DNA of 19,953 bases. Origin: Intestinibacter sp. Its GTDB lineage: Bacteria > Bacillota > Clostridia > Peptostreptococcales > Peptostreptococcaceae. Each line of letters starts with the position of its first letter. The stretch's first letter is position 1. This document shows positions 7,318-14,646 of this stretch, piece by piece. The notes below the pieces were generated by a model that searched no databases, was not told where the DNA came from, and saw only the letters and a program-made list of their open reading frames with translations. The translations under genes and the position numbers were made by a program. The stretch lies in assembly GCF_022780145.1 (NCBI RefSeq), contig NZ_JALEXO010000240.1:1-19953 (forward strand). The letters run 5' to 3'.

Positions 7318-8508
7318 TTATTTACAGTATTTATAAGTTAATTCACCTAGTATTTTTATTCCCTTGATTATATCTTCAGTAGATGGAGTAGAGAAGTTCA
7401 TTCTAAAGCTTTGACAAGGCATGCTTGTATCAGCTAAGAAAGCAGTACCAGGTACTAGAGCTACTTTGTTTTCTAGAGCTTCTGCTACAAATTTCATCAT
7501 ATCTACACCTTCTGGTAGAGTTACCCATACGAACATTCCACCTTCTGGTTTAGTGTATTTCACACTTGGATGGAAGTTTTCAGCCATTGCGTCTTGCATA
7601 ACTTTGTTTTTAGCTCCGTAGATTTCTTTTAATTTTTCTATTTGAGCGTCCATATCACAAGTAGCAAGGATTCTTTCGCATATTACTTGACTCCAAGTAG
7701 TACTATGTACGTCGTTTAAGAATTTAACTTGTTTTAAAGCGCCTATGATTTCTGGTTTACCCACAGCACATGCAACTCTTATTCCAGGTGCTATTATTTT
7801 TGAGAAACTAGCTGCGTATACTACTATACCTTCTTCGTCGAATGATTTTATAGGAGCTACAGCTTCTCCGCTAAATCTCAATTGACCATAAGGGTTATCT
7901 TCAAGTATTATTACACCGTATTTTTTACATAATTCATAAACACCTTTACGTTTTTCAAGTGACATAGTTATACCAGTTGGATTTTGGAAGTTAGGTATAA
8001 CGTATATAAATTTAGGTGTTGGTTTTATTTGTAATTTTTCTTCTAAGTCAGCTAAATCTATTCCGTCGTCTTCCATTTTAACTCCGACTAAATTAGCGCC
8101 ATTACTTCTTATAGAATCAAGCACGCCAAGGAAAGAAGGATCTTCAGTTAAAACTGTATCGCCTTCGTTGCATAATACTTTAGCTAAGAAATCAGCTATT
8201 TGTTGGCTACCAGAAGTACATATCATCATATCGTCTTCTCTTACGACATTTCCATCTCTATTTAAGAATTTTTTAGCTTCTTCTAGTAGAGGATGATATC
8301 CTTCAGTTAATCCGTATTCTAGAACAGATAAAGGTTTATTAGTAAGAACTTCATTTGAAAACTCTGCTATTTTGTCTATTGGGAAAGAATCACTTGCTGG
8401 ATTTCCCCCTGAGAATTTGATTAAAGTAGGATCTCCCATCATCGCTAATATATCTCCTGCTGGAGATGGTTTTAAGTTTTTGTATCTGTTTGAAAGATTG
8501 TATTGCAT
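7318..8508 (-). CDS. PLP-dependent class I/II aminotransferase (2-aminoadipate/branched or aromatic type)
   Basis: A 396-residue fold-type I aminotransferase resembling the catalytic half of MocR regulators and the LysN group, without a DNA-binding domain. Visible elements are FSGGNPASDSFP (32-43), the TSGSQQ loop (98-103), NPTG (176-179), EDNPYG with Asp204 and Tyr207, the PLP-binding Lys237 in SFSKIIAPG, and a C-terminal Arg in FRMNFSTP that should bind the substrate carboxylate. The start at 8508 is chosen because GGGGG lies 7 nt upstream and a good promoter sits at 8543-8570. An in-frame ATG at 8619 would lie upstream of that promoter and add 37 non-homologous hydrophobic residues. The exact amino donor is not predictable. 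Monocistronic. Confidence 0.88.
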   Translation of the reverse strand: MQYNLSNRYKNLKPSPAGDILAMMGDPTLIKFSGGNPASDSFPIDKIAEFSNEVLTNKPLSVLEYGLTEGYHPLLEEAKKFLNRDGNVVREDDMMICTSGSQQIADFLAKVLCNEGDTVLTEDPSFLGVLDSIRSNGANLVGVKMEDDGIDLADLEEKLQIKPTPKFIYVIPNFQNPTGITMSLEKRKGVYELCKKYGVIILEDNPYGQLRFSGEAVAPIKSFDEEGIVVYAASFSKIIAPGIRVACAVGKPEIIGALKQVKFLNDVHSTTWSQVICERILATCDMDAQIEKLKEIYGAKNKVMQDAMAENFHPSVKYTKPEGGMFVWVTLPEGVDMMKFVAEALENKVALVPGTAFLADTSMPCQSFRMNFSTPSTEDIIKGIKILGELTYKYCK

Positions 8509-8542
8509 ATTTGTGCCCCCTTTATTTAAAACTATATTATTT

Positions 8543-8570
8543 ATTATATAACAAAAAAAACATAATTCAA
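8543..8570 (-). promoter_or_regulatory. Promoter of the aminotransferase gene
   Basis: On the minus strand, TTGAAT (8570-8565), a 16-nt spacer and a perfect TATAAT (8548-8543), about 35 nt from the GTG/ATG region. Its position rules out translation from the far-upstream ATG at 8619. Confidence 0.65.
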
Positions 8571-8742
8571 AGTTTGAAAATATTAAAAACTTATTAAAGG
8601 ATTTTAAGAAAAATATCACAAATTATTTATATTAAGTTCACATTTCTTTCCTATAATTAAAACATAAATTACAAAGAGATAAAGTTAAGGGTTATTATAA
8701 AAAAATCTAAAGAGCATAATTAAGTCAAAAAGGAGGATTATA

Positions 8743-9024
8743 ATGAATAATCAATTTGAAAAGAAAAATGCCTTGGTAAAAAACCTGATAGCTTGCACAA
8801 ATTCAGACAATTATAAGATAAGAGCTGCAGCATATACAGCACTTGGAAATTTTGTAGATATAGATGAAGTCCTTTATAAGATGAAGGATGGTATAGAAGA
8901 TTCCTGTACTGAGGTTAGAGAAGCTGCAGAGAAATCACTTAAAAAAATTTACAATGAAAGAAAAGAAAAGGAATTTTTCCAAAAATGGCTTTATGAAATT
9001 GAAGAGCTTAGAAAAATTTCTTAA
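8743..9024 (+). CDS. Small HEAT-repeat-like protein
   Basis: A 93-residue, all-helical, soluble protein. Two stretches have the HEAT/PBS-lyase repeat pattern: DNYKIRAAAYTALGNF (about 22-37) and DSCTEVREAAEKSLKKI (about 53-69). Each has the Asp/Val-Arg-x-x-Ala-Ala signature, about 31 residues apart. The C-terminus is a charged helix. Such proteins are usually binding scaffolds, but no partner is evident and nothing catalytic is visible. The ATG has AAGGAGG at ideal spacing, and TATAAT at 8652-8657 could be its -10, though without a good -35. It is a stand-alone gene, divergent from the aminotransferase and convergent with the CobD/HisC-like gene. Confidence 0.7.
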   Translation: MNNQFEKKNALVKNLIACTNSDNYKIRAAAYTALGNFVDIDEVLYKMKDGIEDSCTEVREAAEKSLKKIYNERKEKEFFQKWLYEIEELRKIS

Positions 9025-9068
9025 AAACTAACTACGATATCAACTAAAATTAAAATATCCACTTAAAC

Positions 9069-9095
9069 GGCAATTTTAAAAATTTTTAAAATGCC
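9069..9095. repeat. Near-perfect palindrome GGC-ATTTTAAAAA/TTTTTAAAAT-GCC
   Basis: GGCA, then a 20-bp self-complementary AT core, then GCC, with one bulged base. It lies 45 bp beyond the HEAT-like gene and is the first of three consecutive inverted repeats here. Confidence 0.6.
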
Positions 9096-9099
9096 AATT

Positions 9100-9134
9100 G
9101 GAATTATATTTCTATCCCCAACGAGTATAATTCC
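9100..9134. repeat. Inverted repeat GGAATTATA / TATAATTCC
   Basis: Perfect 9-bp arms (9100-9108 and 9126-9134) with a 17-nt loop containing CTATCCCC. No T run follows, so it is not a plain terminator. Confidence 0.6.
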
Positions 9135-9138
9135 CGAC

Positions 9139-9169
9139 AAAAAACTGCCATTTTAATCGGCAGTTTTTT
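9139..9169. terminator. Bidirectional terminator between HEAT-like and CobD/HisC-like genes
   Basis: Perfect 11-bp stem AAAAAACTGCC (9139-9149) and GGCAGTTTTTT (9159-9169) with a 9-nt loop. It gives a T run on either strand and fits the convergent gene pair. Confidence 0.88.
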
Positions 9170-9180
9170 GTTTTGTCTAT

Positions 9181-10257
9181 TTACTTGAATATAGCTTTTA
9201 AATTTTTTATAAGCAATCTATTTTCTTCAGGTTTTAATATACATACTCTAAAATAGTATTCAGAAAGTCCATCGAAGGAATTACAATCCCTGATTATTAT
9301 TTTTTTAGGAAGTAATTTTTCTCTAAGCTCTTTAGCTGTAAATTTTTTAGAATTTATTTTACATAGTATGAAATTACCTTTGCTAGGATAGACTGTTAAA
9401 TCGTCTATACTGCTCAATGCTTTAGTCAAATAATCTCTTTCTCTAAGCATAGCATCGATAGTATTAGAAATAAACATATTGTCTAAAAACATTATTTCTC
9501 CCATTGCAGATGCTACTATATTTATATTCCATAAATCCAAGTTTTTATTTATGTCTTCTTTTACACTTTTGTCTCCTATAAGTCCGTATCCAAGTCTAAT
9601 ACCAGGAGTTGAGAAGAATTTTGATGTTCCTCTTATCACAAATAATTTATTGTAGGTATCTACTAGCTTAGTTGATGAATAGATATTTGTTTCTGTAAAT
9701 TCTATATATGTCTCATCTATCATAATGTAGCAATTTGTATTTTTTAAAATATATTCTACTTGATCTTTAGAAAAAGCAAATCCTGTAGGGTTGTTAGGAT
9801 TGCATATTATAGTTAAATCGTAATTTCCTTGGTTTATAGAATTTACCAATTCTTTTTCATCTATTACGAAGTTATTTTCTTCTTTAGAAAAATATTTTAC
9901 AACTTCAGAATTTATTTTATTAAGCTCGTTTTCGTATTCAGAATATGCAGGTGATAGAAGTAGAGTTTTATTTGGTTTTATTGTCTTTATAAATGATGAT
10001 ATTAATTCTGTAGCTCCACTACCTAAAACTATATTTTCTTCCAAACAATGGCAGTATGTAGATATAGATTTTTTCAAATTTACATATTCTGGGTCTGGAT
10101 ACATAGAGACCATATTTATGTTGTTGATTACGTATTCTTTTGCTTTGTTTGAAGTCCCAAAAGGATTTATGTTAGAGCTGAAGTCCATAAATTCGTCTTT
10201 TGAGAATCCGTATTTGCTAGATAAATCATATAAATTCGCACCATGATTTACACTCAT
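9181..10257 (-). CDS. PLP-dependent aminotransferase/decarboxylase of the CobD/HisC family
   Basis: A 358-residue fold-type I enzyme. The N-terminus HGANLYDLSSKYG followed by DFSSNINPFG (25-34) is characteristic of L-threonine-O-3-phosphate decarboxylase (CobD) and close HisC relatives. Further marks are GSGATELI (79-86), the CNPNNPTG loop (152-159), IDETYIEF with Asp181, and Lys213 in RGTSKFFSTPGIRLG as the PLP Schiff base. CobD makes (R)-1-aminopropan-2-ol phosphate for the cobalamin side chain; HisC makes histidinol phosphate. Neither cobalamin nor histidine genes are in the window, so the choice is open, although the N-terminal signature leans to CobD. The ATG is preceded by AAGGAGG, and a good promoter lies at 10296-10324. 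It appears to be a single-gene unit, transcribed divergently from hpt. Confidence 0.82.
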   Translation of the reverse strand: MSVNHGANLYDLSSKYGFSKDEFMDFSSNINPFGTSNKAKEYVINNINMVSMYPDPEYVNLKKSISTYCHCLEENIVLGSGATELISSFIKTIKPNKTLLLSPAYSEYENELNKINSEVVKYFSKEENNFVIDEKELVNSINQGNYDLTIICNPNNPTGFAFSKDQVEYILKNTNCYIMIDETYIEFTETNIYSSTKLVDTYNKLFVIRGTSKFFSTPGIRLGYGLIGDKSVKEDINKNLDLWNINIVASAMGEIMFLDNMFISNTIDAMLRERDYLTKALSSIDDLTVYPSKGNFILCKINSKKFTAKELREKLLPKKIIIRDCNSFDGLSEYYFRVCILKPEENRLLIKNLKAIFK

Positions 10258-10295
10258 CTTTAAGCCTCCTTATAAAGTACAATTTCTTATATAAA

Positions 10296-10324
10296 AGTAT
10301 AAATATATAAAAAAATATAATCAA
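10296..10324 (-). promoter_or_regulatory. Promoter of the CobD/HisC-like gene
   Basis: On the minus strand, TTGATT (10324-10319), a 17-nt spacer and TATACT (10301-10296), about 40 nt from the start codon. Confidence 0.6.
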
Positions 10325-10351
10325 TAATATACATAATTATATTTATTTGTA

Positions 10352-10380
10352 TTGATACAATTTTAAATAAAATATATAAT
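10352..10380 (+). promoter_or_regulatory. Promoter of hpt
   Basis: TTGATA (10352-10357), a 17-nt spacer and a perfect TATAAT (10375-10380), 31 nt before the hpt ATG. It is divergent from the 10296-10324 promoter. Confidence 0.7.
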
Positions 10381-10411
10381 AAAATGAGAATTTGTAAACA
10401 GGAGGATTAAT

Positions 10412-10936
10412 ATGTTTAAAATTGCAGAAGTAATGTTATCTGAAGAACAAATAAAAGCAAAAGTAGTTGAATTAGGAAAAAAAATAGAAGAAGATTTTAA
10501 AGGACAGGATTTATTAGTAGTAGGTATACTTAAAGGAGCGAGCGTATTTGTTTCTGATTTAATAAGAAGCATAAATTTAGATGTAAATATAGATTTTATG
10601 AGTGTTTCTAGTTACGGAAACGCAATGGAATCTTCAGGCTCAGTAAAAATACTTAAAGATTTAGATGTAGATATAAAAGGCAAAAATGTACTAATAGTTG
10701 AAGATATAATAGATTCAGGATTGACTTTAAGTAATTTAACAAGAGAATTAAATGCTAGAGATCCAAAATGTTTAAAAATATGTACACTTTTAGATAAACC
10801 TCAAAGAAGAAAGGTAGATATTCCTGTTGACTATGTTGGATTTGTTATAGAAGATAAATTTATAGTTGGATACGGAATAGATTATGCTGAAAAATACAGA
10901 AATTTACCTTATATAGGTGTAGTTGAAGACGTTTAG
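10412..10936 (+). CDS. hpt: Hypoxanthine phosphoribosyltransferase
   Basis: A 174-residue purine-salvage enzyme of normal length. It joins hypoxanthine or guanine to PRPP, giving IMP or GMP, in the cytoplasm. The PRPP-binding signature is VLIVEDIIDSGLT at 93-105, with acidic Glu97-Asp98 binding the ribose. GILKGA at 38-43 holds the loop that contacts pyrophosphate, and VSSYG at 65-69 begins the flexible loop that closes over the active site. VGFVIEDKFIVGYGIDYAEKYRNLPYIG near the C-terminus is the purine-binding end. AGGAGG lies 7 nt before the ATG. It has its own promoter and a hairpin downstream, so it is monocistronic rather than joined to tilS/ftsH as in many Firmicutes. Confidence 0.95.
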   Translation: MFKIAEVMLSEEQIKAKVVELGKKIEEDFKGQDLLVVGILKGASVFVSDLIRSINLDVNIDFMSVSSYGNAMESSGSVKILKDLDVDIKGKNVLIVEDIIDSGLTLSNLTRELNARDPKCLKICTLLDKPQRRKVDIPVDYVGFVIEDKFIVGYGIDYAEKYRNLPYIGVVEDV

Positions 10937-10967
10937 AATACATTGATATATTATGTTGGTTTAAAAT

Positions 10968-11006
10968 ATAGACTGTGAAATAATTAATTTTATTTTTGCA
11001 GTCTAT
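10968..11006 (+). terminator. Probable hpt terminator
   Basis: ATAGACTG (10968-10975) pairs with CAGTCTAT (10999-11006), and AAATAA/TTATTT pairing continues inside. It is followed by TTCTATATTTTT. Confidence 0.6.
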
Positions 11007-11065
11007 TTCTATATTTTTAAATATATGGTAATAATATATGATAGTACAGAAGGAGGATGAAAATT

Positions 11066-11974
11066 ATGGATATTCTTTTATTTTTTCAAAGTATAAGAAA
11101 TGATATTTTGACTATGATATTTACGGCATTTACAATCTGTACAGAGACTATGGCTGTTACGTTAATAGCTGCTATAATGTACTGGTGTATAGATAAAAAA
11201 TGTGGACAAAGATTGTTATTTGCGGTTACAGGAAGTATAACTATAAATTCAGGGTTAAAAAATTTCTTTAAGGTTCTTAGACCTATAGGAAGTGAAGGAT
11301 TAGAATCGTTGAGAACATCTACTGCTACAGGATACTCTTTTCCAAGTGGACATACTCAGACAGCGACTACAGTTTGGGTTTCTATTATCGAATATTTTAG
11401 AAAAAATTGGGTGACTGTACTTGGGATAATAATGGTATTAGGCGCTGGAATTTCTAGACTTTATTTGGGTGTTCACTGGCCCACAGACGTATTAGGTGGA
11501 TGGATTTTAGGCATTATAATAAGCTTGATTTTTGTAAAATTATTTGATTATATAGATAAGAATAAATCTTATTACATATTATTTTTGATTTTAATTATAT
11601 TTGCTGCGATTTCGTACTTTTTAGCTGGAGAAGAGTTAGTTAAAAGCTTTGGAATGTACACAGGATTTATTTTAGGATATATAATAGAGGATAAGTTTAT
11701 AAATTTTAGCACAGAAGAAAGTAAAAAAACAGTGAGTATTTTTACAAGTAAAAAGTCAAAACCTAGTGTTAAGACTAAATTATTGAGATTTGTACTTGGA
11801 ATAGTTACATTGGGTGCTGTATATGGCTTATTGAAGTATTTATCAATTGTAATATTTGGCAATAATTCGAGCGAGGCTATTTTACTAATTGTAGATTATA
11901 TTAGATATACTTTGATCGCGCTTTGGGGCGTGGCAGGAGTACCCTTTTTATTTGAAGTGTGCGGTTTAGATTAA
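11066..11974 (+). CDS. PAP2-superfamily membrane phosphatase
   Basis: A 302-residue integral membrane protein with the three acid-phosphatase motifs of type 2 phosphatidic acid phosphatases: Lys65-x6-Arg72-Pro73, PSGH at 93-96 (His96), and Ser130-Arg131-x5-His137-x3-Asp141. At least six hydrophobic helices are visible, including about 14-40, 98-125, 143-160, 170-187, 243-265 and 272-297. It likely dephosphorylates a lipid phosphate or undecaprenyl pyrophosphate at the outer membrane face. The part after residue 165 is longer than in minimal PAP2 enzymes and contains a basic cytoplasmic stretch. The ATG at 11066 is chosen because AGGAGG (11051-11056) is 9 nt away. An ATG at 11057 touches the Shine-Dalgarno. 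The HI0933-type flavoprotein follows after 23 nt. Confidence 0.9.
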   Translation: MDILLFFQSIRNDILTMIFTAFTICTETMAVTLIAAIMYWCIDKKCGQRLLFAVTGSITINSGLKNFFKVLRPIGSEGLESLRTSTATGYSFPSGHTQTATTVWVSIIEYFRKNWVTVLGIIMVLGAGISRLYLGVHWPTDVLGGWILGIIISLIFVKLFDYIDKNKSYYILFLILIIFAAISYFLAGEELVKSFGMYTGFILGYIIEDKFINFSTEESKKTVSIFTSKKSKPSVKTKLLRFVLGIVTLGAVYGLLKYLSIVIFGNNSSEAILLIVDYIRYTLIALWGVAGVPFLFEVCGLD

Positions 11975-11997
11975 AATAATTTTGAGAGGATGATTTT

Positions 11998-13227
11998 TTG
12001 AAAAAAGTAGTGATTATAGGAGCTGGAGCTAGCGGTATGGTAGCTGCAAAGGTAGCTTCTGATAGAGGATTTAAGGTTATCGTGCTTGAGAAGCAAAAGA
12101 GATGTGGACGAAAATTAGCTATAACAGGTAAGGGAAGATGTAATATAACAAATGACTGTGATATAGAAGAGTTGATAGAAAATGTTCCTACAAATGGAAA
12201 ATTTTTATACAGCGCATTTTATACATTTACTAATGATCAAGTTGTAGAGATGTTCAACAATCTAGGAGTTGAGACTAAGACAGAGAGAGGAAAGAGGGTT
12301 TTTCCTGTAAGTGATAAGGCTATAGATGTAGTAAGAGCATTGGAAAAACAAATGAGAGATGGCAAAAACGTAGAAGTTTTGCTAAATTCAAAGGTCGATA
12401 AAATAATAGCAGAAAATGGAAAGGTCAAAAAGGTAGTACTCTCTGATAAAAAGGAACTTGAATGTGATAGCGTAATTGTGGCTACAGGTGGGGTTAGCTA
12501 TCCAAAAACTGGTTCTACTGGAGATGGATATAGATTTGCTAAAAGCTTAGGACATACGATAATTGAGCCAAAGCCTTCTCTTATAGGGCTTGAAGTCAAC
12601 GAGAGCTATGTAAAAGACTTAGAAAAGTTATCTCTTAGAAATGTGAAAATAGATGTCTATAACAGCAAAAATAAAAAAATTTATGAAGATTTTGGAGAAA
12701 TGGAATTTACACAATATGGAGTGGATGGTCCTATTATAAAATCTGCAAGTTGTCGTATGGGAGATATGTCTAAAGATAACTACAAAATAGTTTTAGACTT
12801 AAAGCCTGTTTTAGACGAGGAAAAATTAGATAAAAGAATACAAAGAGATTTTCAAAAGTATTCAAACAAGAATTTTGAAAACTCTCTAAATGATTTACTA
12901 CCTAAAAAGCTAATTCCAGTAATAGTAAAATTGAGTGGAATCAATCCATATATGAAGGTAAATCAAATATCTAAAGAAAATAGAAAAAATTTAGTCCATC
13001 TAATAAAAAATATGACGTTTACTGTTAAAAATTATAGACCTATTGAGGAGGCTATAATTACTTCAGGCGGAGTTAAAACTAGTGAAATAAATTCTAGTAC
13101 TATGGAATCTAAATTGGTTTCAGGATTGTTTTTTGCAGGAGAAATAATCGATGTAGATGCTTATACAGGAGGATTTAATCTTCAGATAGCTTTTTCTACA
13201 GCTTATTTAGCTGGAATGAACTGTTAA
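11998..13227 (+). CDS. HI0933/YhiN-family FAD-dependent flavoprotein
   Basis: A 409-residue soluble protein of the BaiN/HI0933 flavoprotein family. The Rossmann dinucleotide fingerprint is Gly8-x-Gly10-x2-Gly13, with Glu31 at the end of the second strand to bind the ribose. The family-specific KLAITGKGRCNITN follows at 39-52, and ATGGVSYPKTGSTGDGY lies near 162-178. The C-terminus TSGGVKTSEINSSTMESK, FAGEIIDVDAYTGGFNLQ and AFSTAYLAG closes the FAD site. Some family members have been linked to bile-acid double-bond reduction, but most have no proven substrate, so only a redox role can be stated. The start is a TTG at 11998 with GAGAGGA 7 nt before it. The nearby ATG is in a frame that stops after three codons. 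It is probably cotranscribed with the PAP2 gene. Confidence 0.88.
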   Translation: MKKVVIIGAGASGMVAAKVASDRGFKVIVLEKQKRCGRKLAITGKGRCNITNDCDIEELIENVPTNGKFLYSAFYTFTNDQVVEMFNNLGVETKTERGKRVFPVSDKAIDVVRALEKQMRDGKNVEVLLNSKVDKIIAENGKVKKVVLSDKKELECDSVIVATGGVSYPKTGSTGDGYRFAKSLGHTIIEPKPSLIGLEVNESYVKDLEKLSLRNVKIDVYNSKNKKIYEDFGEMEFTQYGVDGPIIKSASCRMGDMSKDNYKIVLDLKPVLDEEKLDKRIQRDFQKYSNKNFENSLNDLLPKKLIPVIVKLSGINPYMKVNQISKENRKNLVHLIKNMTFTVKNYRPIEEAIITSGGVKTSEINSSTMESKLVSGLFFAGEIIDVDAYTGGFNLQIAFSTAYLAGMNC

Positions 13228-13288
13228 TTTGATAAAAATAAAGGCTGTGCTATTTAAATGTCGTTTATTAAGAAATTTGTCATAAATT

Positions 13289-13319
13289 GTATGTATTATA
13301 AATTATATAATCCATATAA
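13289..13319 (+). promoter_or_regulatory. Possible sigma-G-type promoter of the SASP gene
   Basis: GTATG (13289-13293) and CATATAA (13313-13319) resemble the forespore sigma-G -35 and -10 elements. The spacer is 19 nt, slightly long. The idea rests mainly on the SASP product, as no sigma-A promoter with proper spacing was found. Confidence 0.3.
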
Positions 13320-13360
13320 TACTACCAAGAAACAAAATTAATAGAAAAGAGGTATTAAAT

Positions 13361-13582
13361 ATGTCAAATAATAATAACAACAATAGAACAGCAGTCCCAG
13401 AAGCAAAACAAGCATTAAATCAAATGAAATTAGAAATAGCTAATGAACTAGGAATGTCTGATTATCAACAAACTGACAAAGGAAATTTAACAGCTAGACA
13501 AAACGGCTATGTAGGTGGATATATGACTAAAAAACTAGTTGAAATGGCAGAACAACAAATGTCAGGAAAAGTTCAAAAATAA
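13361..13582 (+). CDS. Alpha/beta-type small acid-soluble spore protein
   Basis: A 73-residue SASP that coats DNA in the dormant spore and protects it from UV and heat damage. It has an Asn-rich N-terminus, VPEAKQALNQMK, and the germination protease site KLEIANELG, with cleavage expected between Glu25 and Ile26. The DNA-binding region GNLTARQNGYVGGYMTKKLVE (about residues 41-61) contains the conserved second-helix signature of the family. RBS AGAGG lies 10 nt before the ATG. It is expressed alone, followed by a hairpin at 13613-13651. It is direct evidence that the organism belongs to an endospore-forming lineage. Confidence 0.95.
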   Translation: MSNNNNNNRTAVPEAKQALNQMKLEIANELGMSDYQQTDKGNLTARQNGYVGGYMTKKLVEMAEQQMSGKVQK

Positions 13583-13612
13583 ATAGAATGCGAATAATAT
13601 TTTAATTAGATA

Positions 13613-13651
13613 AAAGTGGTAAGCTCATTTACAAAGTGGGTTTACCACTTT
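13613..13651 (+). terminator. Hairpin terminator after the SASP gene
   Basis: AAAGTGGTAA (13613-13622) pairs with TTACCACTTT (13642-13651). The stem continues inside as CTCATTT/AAGTGGG with G-T pairs, leaving a tiny loop. It is a long stable stem, but the following T tract is weak. Confidence 0.65.
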
Positions 13652-13767
13652 AGTAGTTTGTATATGAATAAAGCTGTATTTATTGGTTAAAATAGATTTG
13701 AAGATTTACATATATAATTATTTCAGATTTATGTAAATTAAAATTTATATAAGAGGGAAGTGGCGTT

Positions 13768-13935
13768 ATGGCAGTAGATTTTGAAAAGATAAAAAATGAT
13801 TTTATAAATGCAGATTTAGATGGTAAAATTCGCATTTATACAACAACTCAAGGACTTACAACAGAGCAGTTTAGAGAATTATTAAAGTACTATCCGATAA
13901 AACACTTATCTAAATTAGAAAAGGCATTAGGATAA
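13768..13935 (+). CDS. Small protein of unknown function (55 residues)
   Basis: A short open frame with a real ribosome binding site (AGAGGG about 7 nt before the ATG), followed 7 nt after its stop by a perfect 16-bp hairpin. It starts MAVDFEKIKNDFINADLDGK and continues with a polar middle (IRIYTTTQGLTTEQ) and a C-terminal helix (FRELLKYYPIKHLSKLEKALG). There are no Cys, no signal peptide and no membrane segment. The middle and end (LTTEQFRELLKYYPIKHLSKLEKAL) look like a helix-turn-helix-sized helical pair, but no family is recognised. It stands between the SASP gene and a convergent unknown gene. It may be sporulation-related by position only. Confidence 0.65.
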   Translation: MAVDFEKIKNDFINADLDGKIRIYTTTQGLTTEQFRELLKYYPIKHLSKLEKALG

Positions 13936-13942
13936 AATGTGG

Positions 13943-13985
13943 ATTTGTAGAAAATAAGATATGTATTACCTTATTTTCTACAAAT
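13943..13985. terminator. Perfect hairpin between convergent genes
   Basis: ATTTGTAGAAAATAAG (13943-13958) and its exact complement (13970-13985) enclose an 11-nt loop. It sits between the stops of the 55-residue gene (+) and the 157-residue gene (-), so it can serve both. T tracts are poor on both sides. Confidence 0.65.
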
Positions 13986-13993
13986 ATATAAAA

Positions 13994-14467
13994 TCAATTA
14001 AAATGTGTTTTATGCACATATTTGTAGATTTTTTCATTCCCAATATCTATCTCACCTGTCTCGATATATTTTATTATAGCTTCAATGTCGTTTATATTTA
14101 GGTATTGAATAGGAATATTTAACAAGTAATCGCTATTTTTTAAGATTTTTTTTAATTTTATTTGTAGTGAAACAGTAGATTTAGTAGCGTTTTTATTGTA
14201 TTTAGAATTTATATAATTTTTAAAGTTTTCATTTTGATTTTTCATTAAGGTGTTTATATAATTTATGTACGAGTTTTGAAAATCAGCTTGATTTAGAATA
14301 GATTCATCTAGGATATTAGAGAGTACTTTATTTGCATAGATATTTTCTGCAAACTTTTCAGCTGTTAGTTTTCCAGAACTAATACCTTTTTGATATTTTC
14401 TGATAAATTTTTTAGTAGAGTTATAAATTTTATTTCTAGTGTTTAAGTCAAGTTCTTCTATTATCAT
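13994..14467 (-). CDS. Hypothetical 157-residue helical protein
   Basis: I do not recognise a family. The protein is soluble, Asn/Lys/Ile-rich and predicted to be helical throughout: RNKIYNSTKKFIRKYQKG (11-28), a Ser/Gly turn, KLTAEKFAENIYANKVLSNIL (33-53), and a Lys/Asn-rich centre. It ends INDIEAIIKYIETGEIDIGNEKIYKYV, which looks like a small separate helical unit. There is no signal, membrane helix or Cys. The ATG at 14467 is the only usable start in frame. An excellent AAGGAGG lies 35 nt upstream, much too far, with an inverted repeat TTCTCA/TGAGAA between. It is divergent from the membrane protein at 14647. Confidence 0.7.
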   Translation of the reverse strand: MIIEELDLNTRNKIYNSTKKFIRKYQKGISSGKLTAEKFAENIYANKVLSNILDESILNQADFQNSYINYINTLMKNQNENFKNYINSKYNKNATKSTVSLQIKLKKILKNSDYLLNIPIQYLNINDIEAIIKYIETGEIDIGNEKIYKYVHKTHFN

Positions 14468-14646
14468 AATTATATCGTTCTCAAAATGTATCTGAGAATA
14501 AGCCTCCTTTTTTATTATTATTATTTAACAAAAATTACATTAATATACATCAATACAAAAAATATTTTTTTAAACCATAAAATGTATAAAAATAAACACC
14601 TTGGAGAAAATAGAAATACATATTTTTAATAGAAGGAGAGTTTACT

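Noticed and set aside
10363..10572. Minus-strand open frame over the start of hpt.
   Set aside because: It overlaps the hpt promoter and coding start, has no ribosome binding site and has a composition typical of an antisense shadow.
13258..13341. Short plus-strand frame before the SASP gene.
   Set aside because: It has 27 codons, no Shine-Dalgarno, and overlaps the likely SASP promoter.
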